A stretch of 22,593 bases of DNA, from positions 1 to 22,593 of the forward strand of contig DCUQ01000008.1 of assembly GCA_002327865.1 (NCBI GenBank), in the 5' to 3' direction. Shown here one piece after another: positions 1 to 8,103 of the stretch. This stretch comes from Syntrophaceae bacterium UBA2210 (GTDB taxonomy: Bacteria; Desulfobacterota; Syntrophia; Syntrophales; UBA2210). The position numbers and the translations under genes were made by a program. How positions within the stretch are numbered: position 1 is the stretch's first letter; every line of letters begins with the position of its first letter. The notes under the pieces were generated by a model, which saw only the letters and a program-made list of their open reading frames with translations, ran no database searches and was not told the DNA's origin.

Positions 1-663
1 TCGCGCGACATAACCGAGCGCAAGCGTATGGAGGATGCGCTGAAAAAAAGCGAAAAGCGGTACCGGGAACTCAGCACAGTCGATAATCTCACGCAGCTGT
101 ACAATCTCCGGCAGTTTTATGCTCAGCTCAAGGTAGAGACAGATCGTTCAAACCGCTATGGACACCCGCTGACTCTTCTCTTCCTCGATCTCGATGATTT
201 CAAGGCATTCAACGACACGTACGGTCATATAGAGGGGGACAAAGTATTACAGCGAATCGGCCGGATCATAAAAGACTGTCTGCGCGAGACGGATTTCGCT
301 TACCGTTATGGAGGTGAAGAATTCACCATCATACTTCCCATGACGACGGAAGCGGAGGGGAGCATCACGGCGGAAAGGATCAACGCGAAAATAAGGACGA
401 CCCCTTTCTCTCCGCCGCCGGATCGGGATGTTTATGTAACGGTAAGCACAGGCGTGGCACAATACAGGCCAAAGGAGTGTATAAGGTCCTTCGTTAACCG
501 GGCCGACCAGCTCATGTACGAAGGTAAAAAGAGAGGAAAAAACAGAGTCTTTCGCGAGAGTATATCGCTCATGACAAAAGTAGAAACCGCTAACGCCCCC
601 GCATCTCAAGGAGAAACCTCAAAAAATTTGTTAGGAAAGGGTTCCATGTCTCAATTCTTATGA
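1..663 (+). CDS. PAS-linked GGDEF diguanylate cyclase, 5' end outside window
   Basis: The frame is open from base 1 and begins with the typical end of a PAS domain (DITERKR), so the gene starts upstream and this is its C-terminal 220 residues. A short linker helix leads into a complete GGDEF domain: metal-binding segment FLDLDDFK, then the active-site loop GGEEF at about residues 104-108 of the visible part. GGEEF is an active-type signature. An RETD inhibitory (I-) site lies five residues before it, so c-di-GMP product inhibition is probably retained. The expected reaction is 2 GTP to c-di-GMP, with the missing N-terminal PAS as sensor. After the domain there is a tail of about 35 polar residues without recognisable motifs. 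Some internal methionines could be taken as starts (base 28), but the upstream PAS residues argue against that. Confidence 0.93.
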   Translation, partial: SRDITERKRMEDALKKSEKRYRELSTVDNLTQLYNLRQFYAQLKVETDRSNRYGHPLTLLFLDLDDFKAFNDTYGHIEGDKVLQRIGRIIKDCLRETDFAYRYGGEEFTIILPMTTEAEGSITAERINAKIRTTPFSPPPDRDVYVTVSTGVAQYRPKECIRSFVNRADQLMYEGKKRGKNRVFRESISLMTKVETANAPASQGETSKNLLGKGSMSQFL

Positions 664-837
664 TTATAATCCTCGACTAAAATATCGGTTCATTTTTGAA
701 GCTTTACAAAAACAACGTACAGACAACTCAATCATGGCGCTTGATCCGAAACTTGTATTTTCAGAAATGCAGGTAGTAAGCAAGCGGCGCTGCTATTAAA
801 ATTCGTGCAGATTAATTATTAAAAACACAAAAAAAAC

Positions 838-865
838 TTGACTTAGGCAAAAAACATTATATTAT
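838..865 (+). promoter_or_regulatory. Sigma70-like promoter P1 of the cold-shock gene
   Basis: TTGACT (838-843), a 16-base A-rich spacer, then TATTAT (860-865). Transcription would start near 872 and give a leader of about 170 nt, a length like that of cspA-type leaders. The match is by eye. Confidence 0.55.
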
Positions 866-894
866 TGCGTCCATGCTAATAAAAAGCATCTTGG

Positions 895-923
895 TTGACA
901 GGCAGTCAGCGGGGTGCGATAAA
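895..923 (+). promoter_or_regulatory. Possible second promoter P2 of the cold-shock gene
   Basis: A perfect TTGACA (895-900), a 17-base spacer, then GATAAA (918-923), four of six matches to the -10 consensus. It would give a leader about 115 nt long. It may be an alternative to P1 or a chance match. Confidence 0.35.
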
Positions 924-1043
924 GTTAGGATTGAAACATTTTTAATTACGAATTTGGACATCTGGATTTTTTCACTTCGATTTCCTTTAGTAGACATGTA
1001 GGCGATCCTGCTTTAGAAAACTCAGGAAAGGAGGGTTGCCATA

Positions 1044-1244
1044 ATGCCTGAAGGTACCGTGAAGTGGTTTAATTCAAGCAAGGGGTTTGGCTTCATCGAA
1101 AACGATGAAGGTGGGGATGTATTCGTTCATTATAGTGCTATACAATCCGAAGGTTTCAGGACATTGGAGGAAAACCAACGCGTTACGTTTGACATCGAGC
1201 AGGGCAACAAAGGTCCGGCGGCTGCAAATGTGAAAGTTATATAA
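1044..1244 (+). CDS. Cold-shock domain protein (CspA family)
   Basis: This is a 66-residue single cold-shock domain, the usual length for bacterial Csp proteins. Both RNA-binding motifs are intact: RNP1 as KGFGFI and RNP2 as DVFVHY. The N-terminus [15 protein letters not shown] is family-typical. Such proteins bind single-stranded RNA or DNA in the cytoplasm and act as RNA chaperones, in cold shock or in general stress. The ATG start is fixed by AAAGGAGG (1027-1034) nine bases upstream. The gene is monocistronic: its own promoters lie upstream and a strong intrinsic terminator follows. Whether this copy is cold-induced cannot be told from the sequence, although the long leader would allow it. 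Confidence 0.97.
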   Translation: MPEGTVKWFNSSKGFGFIENDEGGDVFVHYSAIQSEGFRTLEENQRVTFDIEQGNKGPAAANVKVI

Positions 1245-1272
1245 ATTCACTCAAATATCACTCTTAATCAAT

Positions 1273-1312
1273 AAAAGCGCTCCGTGATTGTGTTCGGAGC
1301 GCTTTTTATTTT
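1273..1312 (+). terminator. Rho-independent terminator after the cold-shock gene
   Basis: Perfect 12-bp stem AAAAGCGCTCCG (1273-1284) with CGGAGCGCTTTT (1295-1306), a 10-base loop, and a T-rich tail to about 1312. It begins 28 bases after the stop codon. Confidence 0.93.
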
Positions 1313-1491
1313 TCCGATATTCTCCCTTCTTCTCCTCAAAAACTAACCCATGCCTGGACAGCGATTCATCAGGCCAGTGGGTGTTCCGCCATAATCACCG
1401 GCCACTATTAAGTACATTCTATTTAAAATTACATTTATACTGAGTAATCATTAATATATCGCCGTTTCAGACCGATGTTGTTTTAAAGACC

Positions 1492-1519
1492 TTGACTATC
1501 AGTTTTACAATGGTATTAT
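1492..1519 (+). promoter_or_regulatory. Sigma70-like promoter of the DUF4136 lipoprotein gene
   Basis: TTGACT (1492-1497), a 16-base spacer, and TATTAT (1514-1519). Both hexamers and the spacer length are identical to those of cold-shock promoter P1. Transcription would start near 1526, giving a leader of about 38 nt. Confidence 0.55.
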
Positions 1520-1563
1520 TTTTTATAACTGGTTATATTTATGGCAGAGAGGAGGGGTGAAAA

Positions 1564-2139
1564 ATGCAAGGATATAAACCGATTATTATCACAGCGTTAT
1601 TGATGGTTATCGTATACGGATGCTCCGGGGTTAAGGTCAGCCAGGATTACGACCCCGCAAGAGATTTCTCAGGTCTGAAGACATACTCCTGGCAATCCGA
1701 AACACAATCTGCAACCGGCGATGTAAGGGTCGACAATCCCCTGCTAAATACCCGCATCCGTGCAGCAATCGAACGTTCCGTCGTTCAGAAAGGCTATACG
1801 AAGGTCCCCTATGCCGTGGCTGATTTTCGTATAAATTATCAGTATACAATTCGTAGAACAATCGGATCGGATGAAGTCAGCACCGGGATCGGATTCGGGA
1901 TCGGAGGCTTCGGGCACCGCAGCGGTGCCGCCGGAGGAATCGGCATCGGTACCGGCAACAGCATCAATGAATATGATGAAAGCATGCTGGTAATCGATTT
2001 CATCCATGCCGGGAGCGGTGATCTGGCATGGCGCGGCATCGGCACCCGACGGTTGTCGACACAGTCGGACCCGGAAAAGACAATAGCGGAGATTAACGAA
2101 ATCGTTGATGAAATCATGGCTCAGTTTCCGCCGAAATAA
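1564..2139 (+). CDS. DUF4136 family lipoprotein
   Basis: This 191-residue protein has a signal sequence with a lipobox ending at Cys20 (VYGC), so it should be lipidated and anchored in a membrane on the periplasmic side. The segment YDPARDFSGLKTYSW directly after the signal is the usual opening of DUF4136 domains, and the conserved WRGIGTRRL-like segment occurs near the C-terminus. A glycine-rich stretch (about residues 100-128) interrupts the domain, which is common in this family. No enzymatic role is known for DUF4136. GGAGGGG precedes the ATG by a normal distance. It has its own promoter and no operon partner; no clear terminator follows. Confidence 0.85.
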   Translation: MQGYKPIIITALLMVIVYGCSGVKVSQDYDPARDFSGLKTYSWQSETQSATGDVRVDNPLLNTRIRAAIERSVVQKGYTKVPYAVADFRINYQYTIRRTIGSDEVSTGIGFGIGGFGHRSGAAGGIGIGTGNSINEYDESMLVIDFIHAGSGDLAWRGIGTRRLSTQSDPEKTIAEINEIVDEIMAQFPPK

Positions 2140-2235
2140 AAAATAAGGGTATTATCTTGACCTTTCCGCCCTGAAGATTTTTATGTAAGGGTAGTATTGT
2201 ATTCTGCCTCTGCGCGCAAAAACAGTTCTTTGTCC

Positions 2236-2265
2236 TTGACAGGTACCCTCGTTATTTTTTATATT
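2236..2265 (+). promoter_or_regulatory. Sigma70-like promoter of the dodecin gene
   Basis: Perfect TTGACA (2236-2241), an 18-base spacer, and TATATT (2260-2265). The distance to the dodecin start is about 50 bases. Confidence 0.5.
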
Positions 2266-2317
2266 TATCCTAACCGAAAGTAGCATTTCCAGAAAACCTT
2301 ACCAAAGGAGGTGAAAC

Positions 2318-2527
2318 ATGACTGAGAATGTTTACAAGTTCATAGAGCTGGTCGGCACAAGTGCGGTCTCTTGGGAGGATGCTGCTAAGAAAGCTGTGGA
2401 AACTGCAGGCAAGAGCCTCACAGGGTTGAGAGTTGCCGAAATCGTTAAACTCGATATGACCGTTGAAGACGGGGAAGTAAAAAATTACAGGGCAAGAGTC
2501 AGCGTATCGTTTAAACTGGAAGAATAG
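2318..2527 (+). CDS. Dodecin-family flavin-binding protein
   Basis: This 69-residue protein matches dodecins over its whole length: the opening VYKFIELVGTS, the helix SWEDAAKKAVETA, and the final strand YRARVSVSFKLEE. Dodecins form hollow cytoplasmic dodecamers that store or sequester flavins. The position that holds the flavin-stacking tryptophan in the Halobacterium and Thermus proteins (context VWAEV or DWFEV) is valine here (RVAEI); the only tryptophan is in SWEDA. The fold assignment is therefore firm but classical flavin stacking is not. The ATG is preceded by AAAGGAGGTGAA, an almost perfect ribosome-binding site. The gene has its own promoter. Confidence 0.92.
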   Translation: MTENVYKFIELVGTSAVSWEDAAKKAVETAGKSLTGLRVAEIVKLDMTVEDGEVKNYRARVSVSFKLEE

Positions 2528-2622
2528 TTACGGACATACGCCGGCAGTAAATGTCCATTCAAAAACCAAATCAAGGCTTTTAAGGGGATGAGACACCCAT
2601 AGTTAATTAAACACGCCTTTCA

Positions 2623-2656
2623 CTGCGAAGGAGACTGCCCCTGGTTTCCTTCGCAG
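2623..2656. repeat. Inverted repeat between convergent genes
   Basis: CTGCGAAGGA (2623-2632) and TCCTTCGCAG (2647-2656) form a perfect 10-bp stem with a 14-base loop. It lies between the convergent ends of the dodecin and membrane-TPR genes. Neither strand has a T-run after it, so it may be a 3' processing or transcript-stabilising hairpin rather than a standard intrinsic terminator. Confidence 0.6.
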
Positions 2657-2755
2657 CTATAAATAATCGAAGAAAAATCAGGATCTCGGAGTGTCATCGG
2701 AAATTTACCATTCATCCGTAAGCAAGGAACCGGGACCTCCATAGGCTGGCACATG

Positions 2756-4795
2756 TTATGGTTTGCCGGTACCACTTTTTACTAATCGTATGCAACGTTC
2801 AAGACTTTTACGGGTATTTTCATCACCGGGATACAACTTCAACACCTCAGAAAAATGTTTGACAGCTTCCTCATAGTTACCCATACGCTCCATTGCGATT
2901 CCCAGGTTACCATGCACTGTTGCAAAATCAGGTTTGATACGCAATGCCTCGCCATAATGAGAAACGGCTTCAGCAAAATTACCTTGAAGAGACAGGGCAT
3001 TCCCCATGTTATTATGCGCCATCGCATTGTAAGGATTCATCCGGAGCGACTCGGCAAAGCAGGAAATTGCTTCATCGAAACGTCTTTTTTTAAGCAGGGC
3101 GTTCCCCATGTTATAATAAGCCGAATAATCGGGCCTCCTTCGCAATACCTCGGAAAACTGAAGGATTGCTTCATCAATACGTCCGCGGGTCAGCAACACA
3201 TCCCCCAGTTTGTTACGGGCTATTACATCACCGGAATCTATAACAACCGCCGCATGGAGATGTCGTATAGCTTCATCATAACGCCCCTGGGATAACAGAA
3301 TTCCTCCCAGATCTCTGTGCGCTCTTTCAAAATCAGGTTTGATACTGAGTGCCCTGGAATATCGAAAGGCTGCCTCTTCTGTTTTGCCCTGGCGCATAAA
3401 CACCAATCCCAGGTTATATTGGGTTACCGCGTTGTCGGGATTAATGTTTACCGCAGCAGAGAGGCTGGAAGCGGCCTTGTCAGTGTTTCCTTTATCCAGA
3501 TATGCTGTTCCCAGATTATTATACGCTTTGAGATTGTTGGAAGTCACGGCGACTGCATGACTGAAAAGGGTAATACTATTTTGCCAGTGCCGGACCTGAT
3601 TCCAGGAACATATCATCATAGCCAGAATAACCGTTCCCGCGAACAGTGCAAGGATGGTGGAAGACCGGCGCCATCTTGCCGTAATTTCCGGTACGCCCCA
3701 CGCTACAATGACAAATAATCCTATAAACGGAACATAAGTATATCTGTCTGCCATTGCATGAGACCCCAATTGTACCAGTCCGATAACCGGCACCAGCGTT
3801 CCAATATACCAGAGCCATCCTACAATAAGGTACGGCCTCCTTCGCGCTTCGCGGATAGAAAACACCGATACGCAAACAAGCAATAATCCGGCCCCGATAG
3901 CCTGCCAGAGTTGGAGCACTCTCGGATGGGGATAATAAACCGCGAGATTGTGCGGTAGGATCATTTTCCAAATGTATACGGCATAAGAAACAAGCGCGTT
4001 AGTAATCCTTACACCAAACGGATAAAGCTCCAGGGAGCCGGTCGCACCGCCTTTCTGCTGGGCAAGGAAAGCTACCACGCAGAATACGGCGGTTATAATA
4101 AAAAGCGGAATTTTTTCCATGATCAGCATACGCGCCGTCTGTTCAGGTTGCGAAACGTCGGCAGGCATATCCAGTCGCCCTGAACCAATCCGGTTTAGCG
4201 GCCAGTAATCCAGAAGGAGCAACACGAAAGGCAGCGTTACCAGCATCGGTTTGGCCAGAAGGCCCATGAAAAAAAAGAAGAAAAACGGCAGATACCGCTT
4301 AATGCCGGGATGTTTGACATACCAGAGATAGCTTCCCATCGTAAGCAACCAGAAAGAAGTGCTCAACAGGTCCTTTCTTTCCGATACCCACGCCACCGAT
4401 TCCACATGCAGTGGGTGCAATGCGAATAAAACCGCTACAAAAGCACTGCTCCATAAGGAACCGGTCATAACCCTGAAAACCAGAAACAGCAGGATACTGT
4501 TAAAGATATGTATCATCAGGTTGCTCAGATGGTGCATTCCCGGGTTCAGGCCGAACAATCGACAGTCCAGCATGTGCGAAAGCCAGGTCAACGGGTGCCA
4601 GAAATTAGCGTAAGTTGTTGTAAATGCCCATGCGACATGCTTCGGACCAAGACCCGCCTGCACGTTCGCATTTTCGGTCACATATGTGTTGTCATCATAG
4701 TTTACAAAATCATGGTTCCGTACCTGGCCAAAGACGGAAAGTGTCGCTATAATCAGGAAAAAACAGACCAGGATTTCACGCCGGTAAAGCCGCAT
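2756..4795 (-). CDS. TMTC-like membrane protein with C-terminal TPRs
   Basis: This is a 679-residue protein. Residues 1 to about 415 are polytopic (roughly 10-12 hydrophobic segments) and resemble GT-C type sugar transferases of the TMTC/PMT style. The first external loop carries the acidic pair in VNYDDN (Asp34-Asp35), where GT-C enzymes keep catalytic or metal-binding acids, and the motifs FWHPLTWLSHMLD and LHPLHVESVAWVSERKD are typical of this bacterial family. Residues about 421-657 are seven TPR units of 34 residues (one of 33). The TPRs would bind protein partners. The reaction is inferred, probably sugar transfer from a lipid-linked donor to protein or glycan outside the inner membrane. 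The gene follows GT9 by 9 bases, and its ribosome-binding site AGGAGA overlaps the GT9 stop codon, so translation is likely coupled. Confidence 0.8.
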   Translation of the reverse strand: MRLYRREILVCFFLIIATLSVFGQVRNHDFVNYDDNTYVTENANVQAGLGPKHVAWAFTTTYANFWHPLTWLSHMLDCRLFGLNPGMHHLSNLMIHIFNSILLFLVFRVMTGSLWSSAFVAVLFALHPLHVESVAWVSERKDLLSTSFWLLTMGSYLWYVKHPGIKRYLPFFFFFFMGLLAKPMLVTLPFVLLLLDYWPLNRIGSGRLDMPADVSQPEQTARMLIMEKIPLFIITAVFCVVAFLAQQKGGATGSLELYPFGVRITNALVSYAVYIWKMILPHNLAVYYPHPRVLQLWQAIGAGLLLVCVSVFSIREARRRPYLIVGWLWYIGTLVPVIGLVQLGSHAMADRYTYVPFIGLFVIVAWGVPEITARWRRSSTILALFAGTVILAMMICSWNQVRHWQNSITLFSHAVAVTSNNLKAYNNLGTAYLDKGNTDKAASSLSAAVNINPDNAVTQYNLGLVFMRQGKTEEAAFRYSRALSIKPDFERAHRDLGGILLSQGRYDEAIRHLHAAVVIDSGDVIARNKLGDVLLTRGRIDEAILQFSEVLRRRPDYSAYYNMGNALLKKRRFDEAISCFAESLRMNPYNAMAHNNMGNALSLQGNFAEAVSHYGEALRIKPDFATVHGNLGIAMERMGNYEEAVKHFSEVLKLYPGDENTRKSLERCIRLVKSGTGKP

Positions 4796-4804
4796 ATTGT
4801 TCTC

Positions 4805-6034
4805 CTAGGCGGTAACAACATTTTTCTTCAGAGAGGGTTTGATCTTGTTGAACACGGATGAGGGAGTTATAACCCGCATGCAGACGTTGTCCCTGCATGG
4901 TGTTTTACGATGGTTCGCGGCACTGACGCAGGGAGAGCACGCAAGTCCGGCATAAATCGGGGAGGAATTCCCCAGGGATCCGTATAGCAGCGGAGTTTCA
5001 GGCCCGAAAAGAACAAAGGTTAGCAGATCGGTCACAGAAGCGAAATGTGCCGGCCCGGAATCATTCGTTACCATCAGGGTAGAAATCGAATAAAGTGCCG
5101 GCAATTCCCGAAACGCCACCTTACCGCAAAAATTCACGCATCGCCTCATCCCTGTCATCGCCACTATTTCCTGAGATCCCTCATATTCGGACCGGGAACC
5201 GGTCAGCAATACGACAGCGGTATCATCATATTCCAGAATCATCCGTATCAGGGCGGAAAAATGTTCACGGGGCCACCTGCGCTGTGGAAGCAGATCACTG
5301 GCATTGGGATTCATCAGTACCAGATGATCGAGATGTTTTTTCAGCGACTTGTATTCCTGTTTTACTCTCTTCCACATCTCGCTTTTTTCCTCGGCGGACG
5401 TGGAAGCCTTGGCAAGCACCAGCTCACTATCGGCAATTATCGTCTTGGAGTAAGGAACTTCACCGTTATCCGATATCAACGCGTTCACAAGAGAAATAAA
5501 ATTTTTTGAGATATGGATATGGGGGTTGTAGGCAACTTTGTGCGTAAGCATGTTTCCACGATACAGGCCTTCATTGTGGTACGCAAAGAAACCTACACGG
5601 AATGTCGCTCCCGATAGTCCGGTCAACAGTGCCGTGAAACGGGCAAACAGTTCAAGATCGATAACCGTATCGATATTGTTTCTCCTGGCCCATAAGAGAA
5701 ACCTCAGGCTGTCGACTGTCAGAGTCAGGAAACCGTCTCCCCGGATTGAAAAGATATGATCTTCATCCACGGTATTCAGCAGTAAAAGGCTCTCTCTGTT
5801 ACCCGAGAAGATGCAGAAGTATAAAGATGCGCCGAGCGCGGTCTTCGCTTTTCGCATGGCGGGGTCCGCGAGAATCGCGCTTCCCATCTCTGATAATTCC
5901 ATAAATAGAATATTCCGGGGTTTCCCGACAGTGGCAGGAAATAATAAAGATATGATCTTCGACACCCAGGTCACAAGAAAACAAAGCGGTACGCCGATGT
6001 AATAATCTATATGCCGCATCAGATCGACACGCAC
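4805..6034 (-). CDS. Glycosyltransferase family 9 (heptosyltransferase-like)
   Basis: This is a 409-residue protein with the GT9/GT-B layout: a hydrophobic N-terminus, an N-terminal Rossmann domain, and a C-terminal nucleotide-sugar domain with MNPNASDLLPQRRWP, LLTGSRSEYE and the hallmark NDSGPAHFAS. GT9 enzymes transfer heptose or related sugars from ADP- or NDP-sugars, usually in LPS core synthesis, and some relatives glycosylate autotransporters. Near the C-terminus there is a Cys-X2-Cys-X10-Cys-X4-Cys motif that could bind a metal. A longer GTG start at 6067 lacks a ribosome-binding site; the GTG at 6034 has GAGGGA eight bases before it and is preferred. The gene heads an operon with the TPR protein downstream. 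Acceptor and sugar cannot be read from the sequence. Confidence 0.85.
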   Translation of the reverse strand: MRVDLMRHIDYYIGVPLCFLVTWVSKIISLLFPATVGKPRNILFMELSEMGSAILADPAMRKAKTALGASLYFCIFSGNRESLLLLNTVDEDHIFSIRGDGFLTLTVDSLRFLLWARRNNIDTVIDLELFARFTALLTGLSGATFRVGFFAYHNEGLYRGNMLTHKVAYNPHIHISKNFISLVNALISDNGEVPYSKTIIADSELVLAKASTSAEEKSEMWKRVKQEYKSLKKHLDHLVLMNPNASDLLPQRRWPREHFSALIRMILEYDDTAVVLLTGSRSEYEGSQEIVAMTGMRRCVNFCGKVAFRELPALYSISTLMVTNDSGPAHFASVTDLLTFVLFGPETPLLYGSLGNSSPIYAGLACSPCVSAANHRKTPCRDNVCMRVITPSSVFNKIKPSLKKNVVTA

Positions 6035-6144
6035 GGTCGTTTCCCTCAAAATCTTTTTTATGAACACCGGTCATTACATAACACCACCGGCAAAGAATAG
6101 CAACGGGGTAAGTTCCTGCCTCTACCGGTTATTGCAGGCAGCAC

Positions 6145-6173
6145 TTGACAGAATCTCCTCACTGCTATATTTT
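6145..6173 (+). promoter_or_regulatory. Possible promoter of the second membrane-TPR gene
   Basis: TTGACA (6145-6150) is followed at 17 bases by TATTTT (6168-6173), or at 15 bases by TATATT (6166-6171). It lies in the divergent region between GT9 and the plus-strand membrane-TPR gene. No equally good promoter was found for the minus-strand operon. Confidence 0.4.
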
Positions 6174-6232
6174 CAGTTCATTTTCCGAGGGCAAGTTCTT
6201 CCGAACAATAACACTCGGCTTGTGATTTCAGC

Positions 6233-8080
6233 ATGCAAGCATTACAGACAATGCCACACCCGGCTGCCATGCAAAAAGATGGACAAAAAAAGATTCTGGC
6301 AAACAATCCTCTTCTCGGCGCCTGTGTTATTATCCTGATAACATTTATCGTATACATCCCGGCCATGCGGGGAGGGTTTGTCTGGGACGATGACTCTTTC
6401 CTTACGAATAACCCGCTCATAAAGGCCGACGACGGATTGTATCGCTTCTGGTTTACAACCGAGGCACCGGATTATTTCCCATTGACCTCATCGACCCTTT
6501 GGCTGGAGTGGCGCATCTGGGGAATGAACGCCTTCGGCTATCATGTGGTAAACATACTTTTACACATCTTAAGCTCACTTCTCATATGGTTGATTCTGAA
6601 GAGACTGAAGATCCCGGGAGCATGGCTGGCAGCCCTGATCTTTGCCATTCATCCGGTAAATGTTGAATCGGTCGCCTGGATTACCCAGCGGAAGAGTACC
6701 CTGCCGATGGCCTTCTACCTGCTCAGTATTTTCTTGTACCTGAAGTTCGAAGAAACGGGACTACGCCGGACATACGGATTTTCTCTCGGATCTTTTCTGC
6801 TGGCCCTGCTGAGCAAAACCTCGGTGGTCATGGGACCGTTCGTGCTGCTCGGCTGTGCGTGGTGGCAACGCGGGAAAATCACCATAAAGGACATGATCCG
6901 TAGTATCCCATTTTTCGTGCTGTCCGGATTTCTGAGCCTGACAACAATCTGGTTTCAATACAACCGCTCCATCGGTGATGATATCGTTCGAACCGACGGT
7001 TTCCTCTCCCGCTTGGCCGGAGCCGGTTGGGCTGTCTGGTTTTACCTATACAAGGCGATCCTTCCGCTGAAACTGAGTTTCGTCTATCCCCGCTGGAGCA
7101 TCGATGCGTCTTCTTTCGTTTCTTTTATTCCAGGGTTGTTTCTTGTCGTCCTGATTGTTCTTTTCTGGTGGTATAGAAAAAGCTGGGGACGTCCTTTCCT
7201 GTTCGGACTGGGATACTTCATCGTGGTTCTCTTCCCGGTACTCGGATTTTTCAATATTTATTTCATGCGATATTCCCTGGTAGCGGATCACTGGCAGTAT
7301 CAATCCATAATAGGGATAATCGCCCTCATTACAGGAGTGGGATGGCACCTTTTCGCCGGCAGGCCGGAAAAAACCCGGCAGGCCGCGCTGGCAGTTCTGG
7401 TGGTAGTCATCGGTCTGCTCGGCATACAGACCTGGCAACAGGGACATATATATGAAAATCAGGAAACTTTGTTCCTCGATACGATCGCCAAGGATCCCGG
7501 GTGCTGGATGGCTCACTACAACCTTGGACACACGGCACAGGATCAGGAAAGATTCAGCGAAGCACTTAGTTATTATGCCCAGGCACAGCGCATTCAGCCC
7601 GATAATCCGGACCCCTTCAATAACATGGGGAACGTACTGCTGAAACAGGGAAAGGTAGACGAGGCAATCGACAGCTTCTCAAAAGCGCTGCGTATCAAGC
7701 CCGATTTCGCGGACGCGCATTATAACCTTGGAATCGCTCTGGAGCGCAAGGGAAACCCTCATCAGGCGATCGCTCATTTCTATGAAGCCCTGCGTATCAG
7801 GCCCACTTTCGCAGAGGTGCACAACAATATGGGAAATATCTTGGCAATTAATGGAAGACCCCACCAGGCCGTTGTTCATTTTTACCAGGCCCTGCGTATA
7901 AAACCCAGATTCGCGGACGCGCATTATAATCTTGGACTCGTTCTGAAACGCCTCGGAAAATTAGAGGAGGCGGCCGATCATTTTCGTGAAGTACTCCGCA
8001 TCCGGCCCGATTATCCGAAAGCGCGTCAGCATCTCGAAAACATTCTGCAAGTGATGAACTCGCACCCGCAAAAACCTTGA
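6233..8080 (+). CDS. Second TMTC-like membrane protein with C-terminal TPRs
   Basis: This 615-residue protein shares its architecture with the minus-strand gene at 2756-4795. It has an N-terminal membrane segment, a first loop with an acidic triplet (WDDD, Asp52-54), the conserved IHPVNVESVAWITQRKS motif, about ten further membrane segments to residue 420, and five TPRs of 34 residues (about 424-593). By family resemblance it is a GT-C type transferase candidate acting at the outer face of the inner membrane, with TPRs for partner binding; the sugar and acceptor are unknown. The two copies are clearly diverged, so this is not a recent duplication. The start is uncertain: an in-frame stop lies at 6209, and neither ATG 6233 nor ATG 6269 has a good ribosome-binding site. 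A small inverted repeat follows the stop directly. Confidence 0.8.
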   Translation: MQALQTMPHPAAMQKDGQKKILANNPLLGACVIILITFIVYIPAMRGGFVWDDDSFLTNNPLIKADDGLYRFWFTTEAPDYFPLTSSTLWLEWRIWGMNAFGYHVVNILLHILSSLLIWLILKRLKIPGAWLAALIFAIHPVNVESVAWITQRKSTLPMAFYLLSIFLYLKFEETGLRRTYGFSLGSFLLALLSKTSVVMGPFVLLGCAWWQRGKITIKDMIRSIPFFVLSGFLSLTTIWFQYNRSIGDDIVRTDGFLSRLAGAGWAVWFYLYKAILPLKLSFVYPRWSIDASSFVSFIPGLFLVVLIVLFWWYRKSWGRPFLFGLGYFIVVLFPVLGFFNIYFMRYSLVADHWQYQSIIGIIALITGVGWHLFAGRPEKTRQAALAVLVVVIGLLGIQTWQQGHIYENQETLFLDTIAKDPGCWMAHYNLGHTAQDQERFSEALSYYAQAQRIQPDNPDPFNNMGNVLLKQGKVDEAIDSFSKALRIKPDFADAHYNLGIALERKGNPHQAIAHFYEALRIRPTFAEVHNNMGNILAINGRPHQAVVHFYQALRIKPRFADAHYNLGLVLKRLGKLEEAADHFREVLRIRPDYPKARQHLENILQVMNSHPQKP

Positions 8081-8103
8081 GTAATTGTATATTGTACAAT
8101 TAC
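8081..8103. repeat. Short inverted repeat after the membrane-TPR gene
   Basis: GTAATTGTA (8081-8089) and TACAATTAC (8095-8103) form a perfect 9-bp stem with a 5-base loop directly after the TGA stop. It is AT-rich and lacks a T-run, so a terminator function is only possible. Confidence 0.45.

Larger units (their letters stand above)
664..1043. other. Intergenic leader region of the cold-shock gene
   Basis: This is 380 AT-rich bases between the diguanylate cyclase and the cold-shock gene. It holds two sigma70-type promoters (listed separately) and a 5' leader of roughly 115-170 nt. A 21-codon ATG frame at 735-800 has no Shine-Dalgarno sequence and is not called. No tRNA, known riboswitch or terminator for the upstream gene was recognised. 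Confidence 0.6.

Noticed and set aside
735..800. 21-codon ATG frame upstream of the cold-shock gene
   Set aside because: No Shine-Dalgarno sequence and no similarity noticed; it lies upstream of the cold-shock promoters.
664..1043. A c-di-GMP riboswitch next to the diguanylate cyclase gene
   Set aside because: I searched by eye for the conserved GEMM core motifs here and before the autotransporter and found none.
2855..3718. Two plus-strand frames (146 and 133 codons) opposite the TPR region
   Set aside because: They are echoes of the TPR repeats of the minus-strand gene and resemble no protein family.
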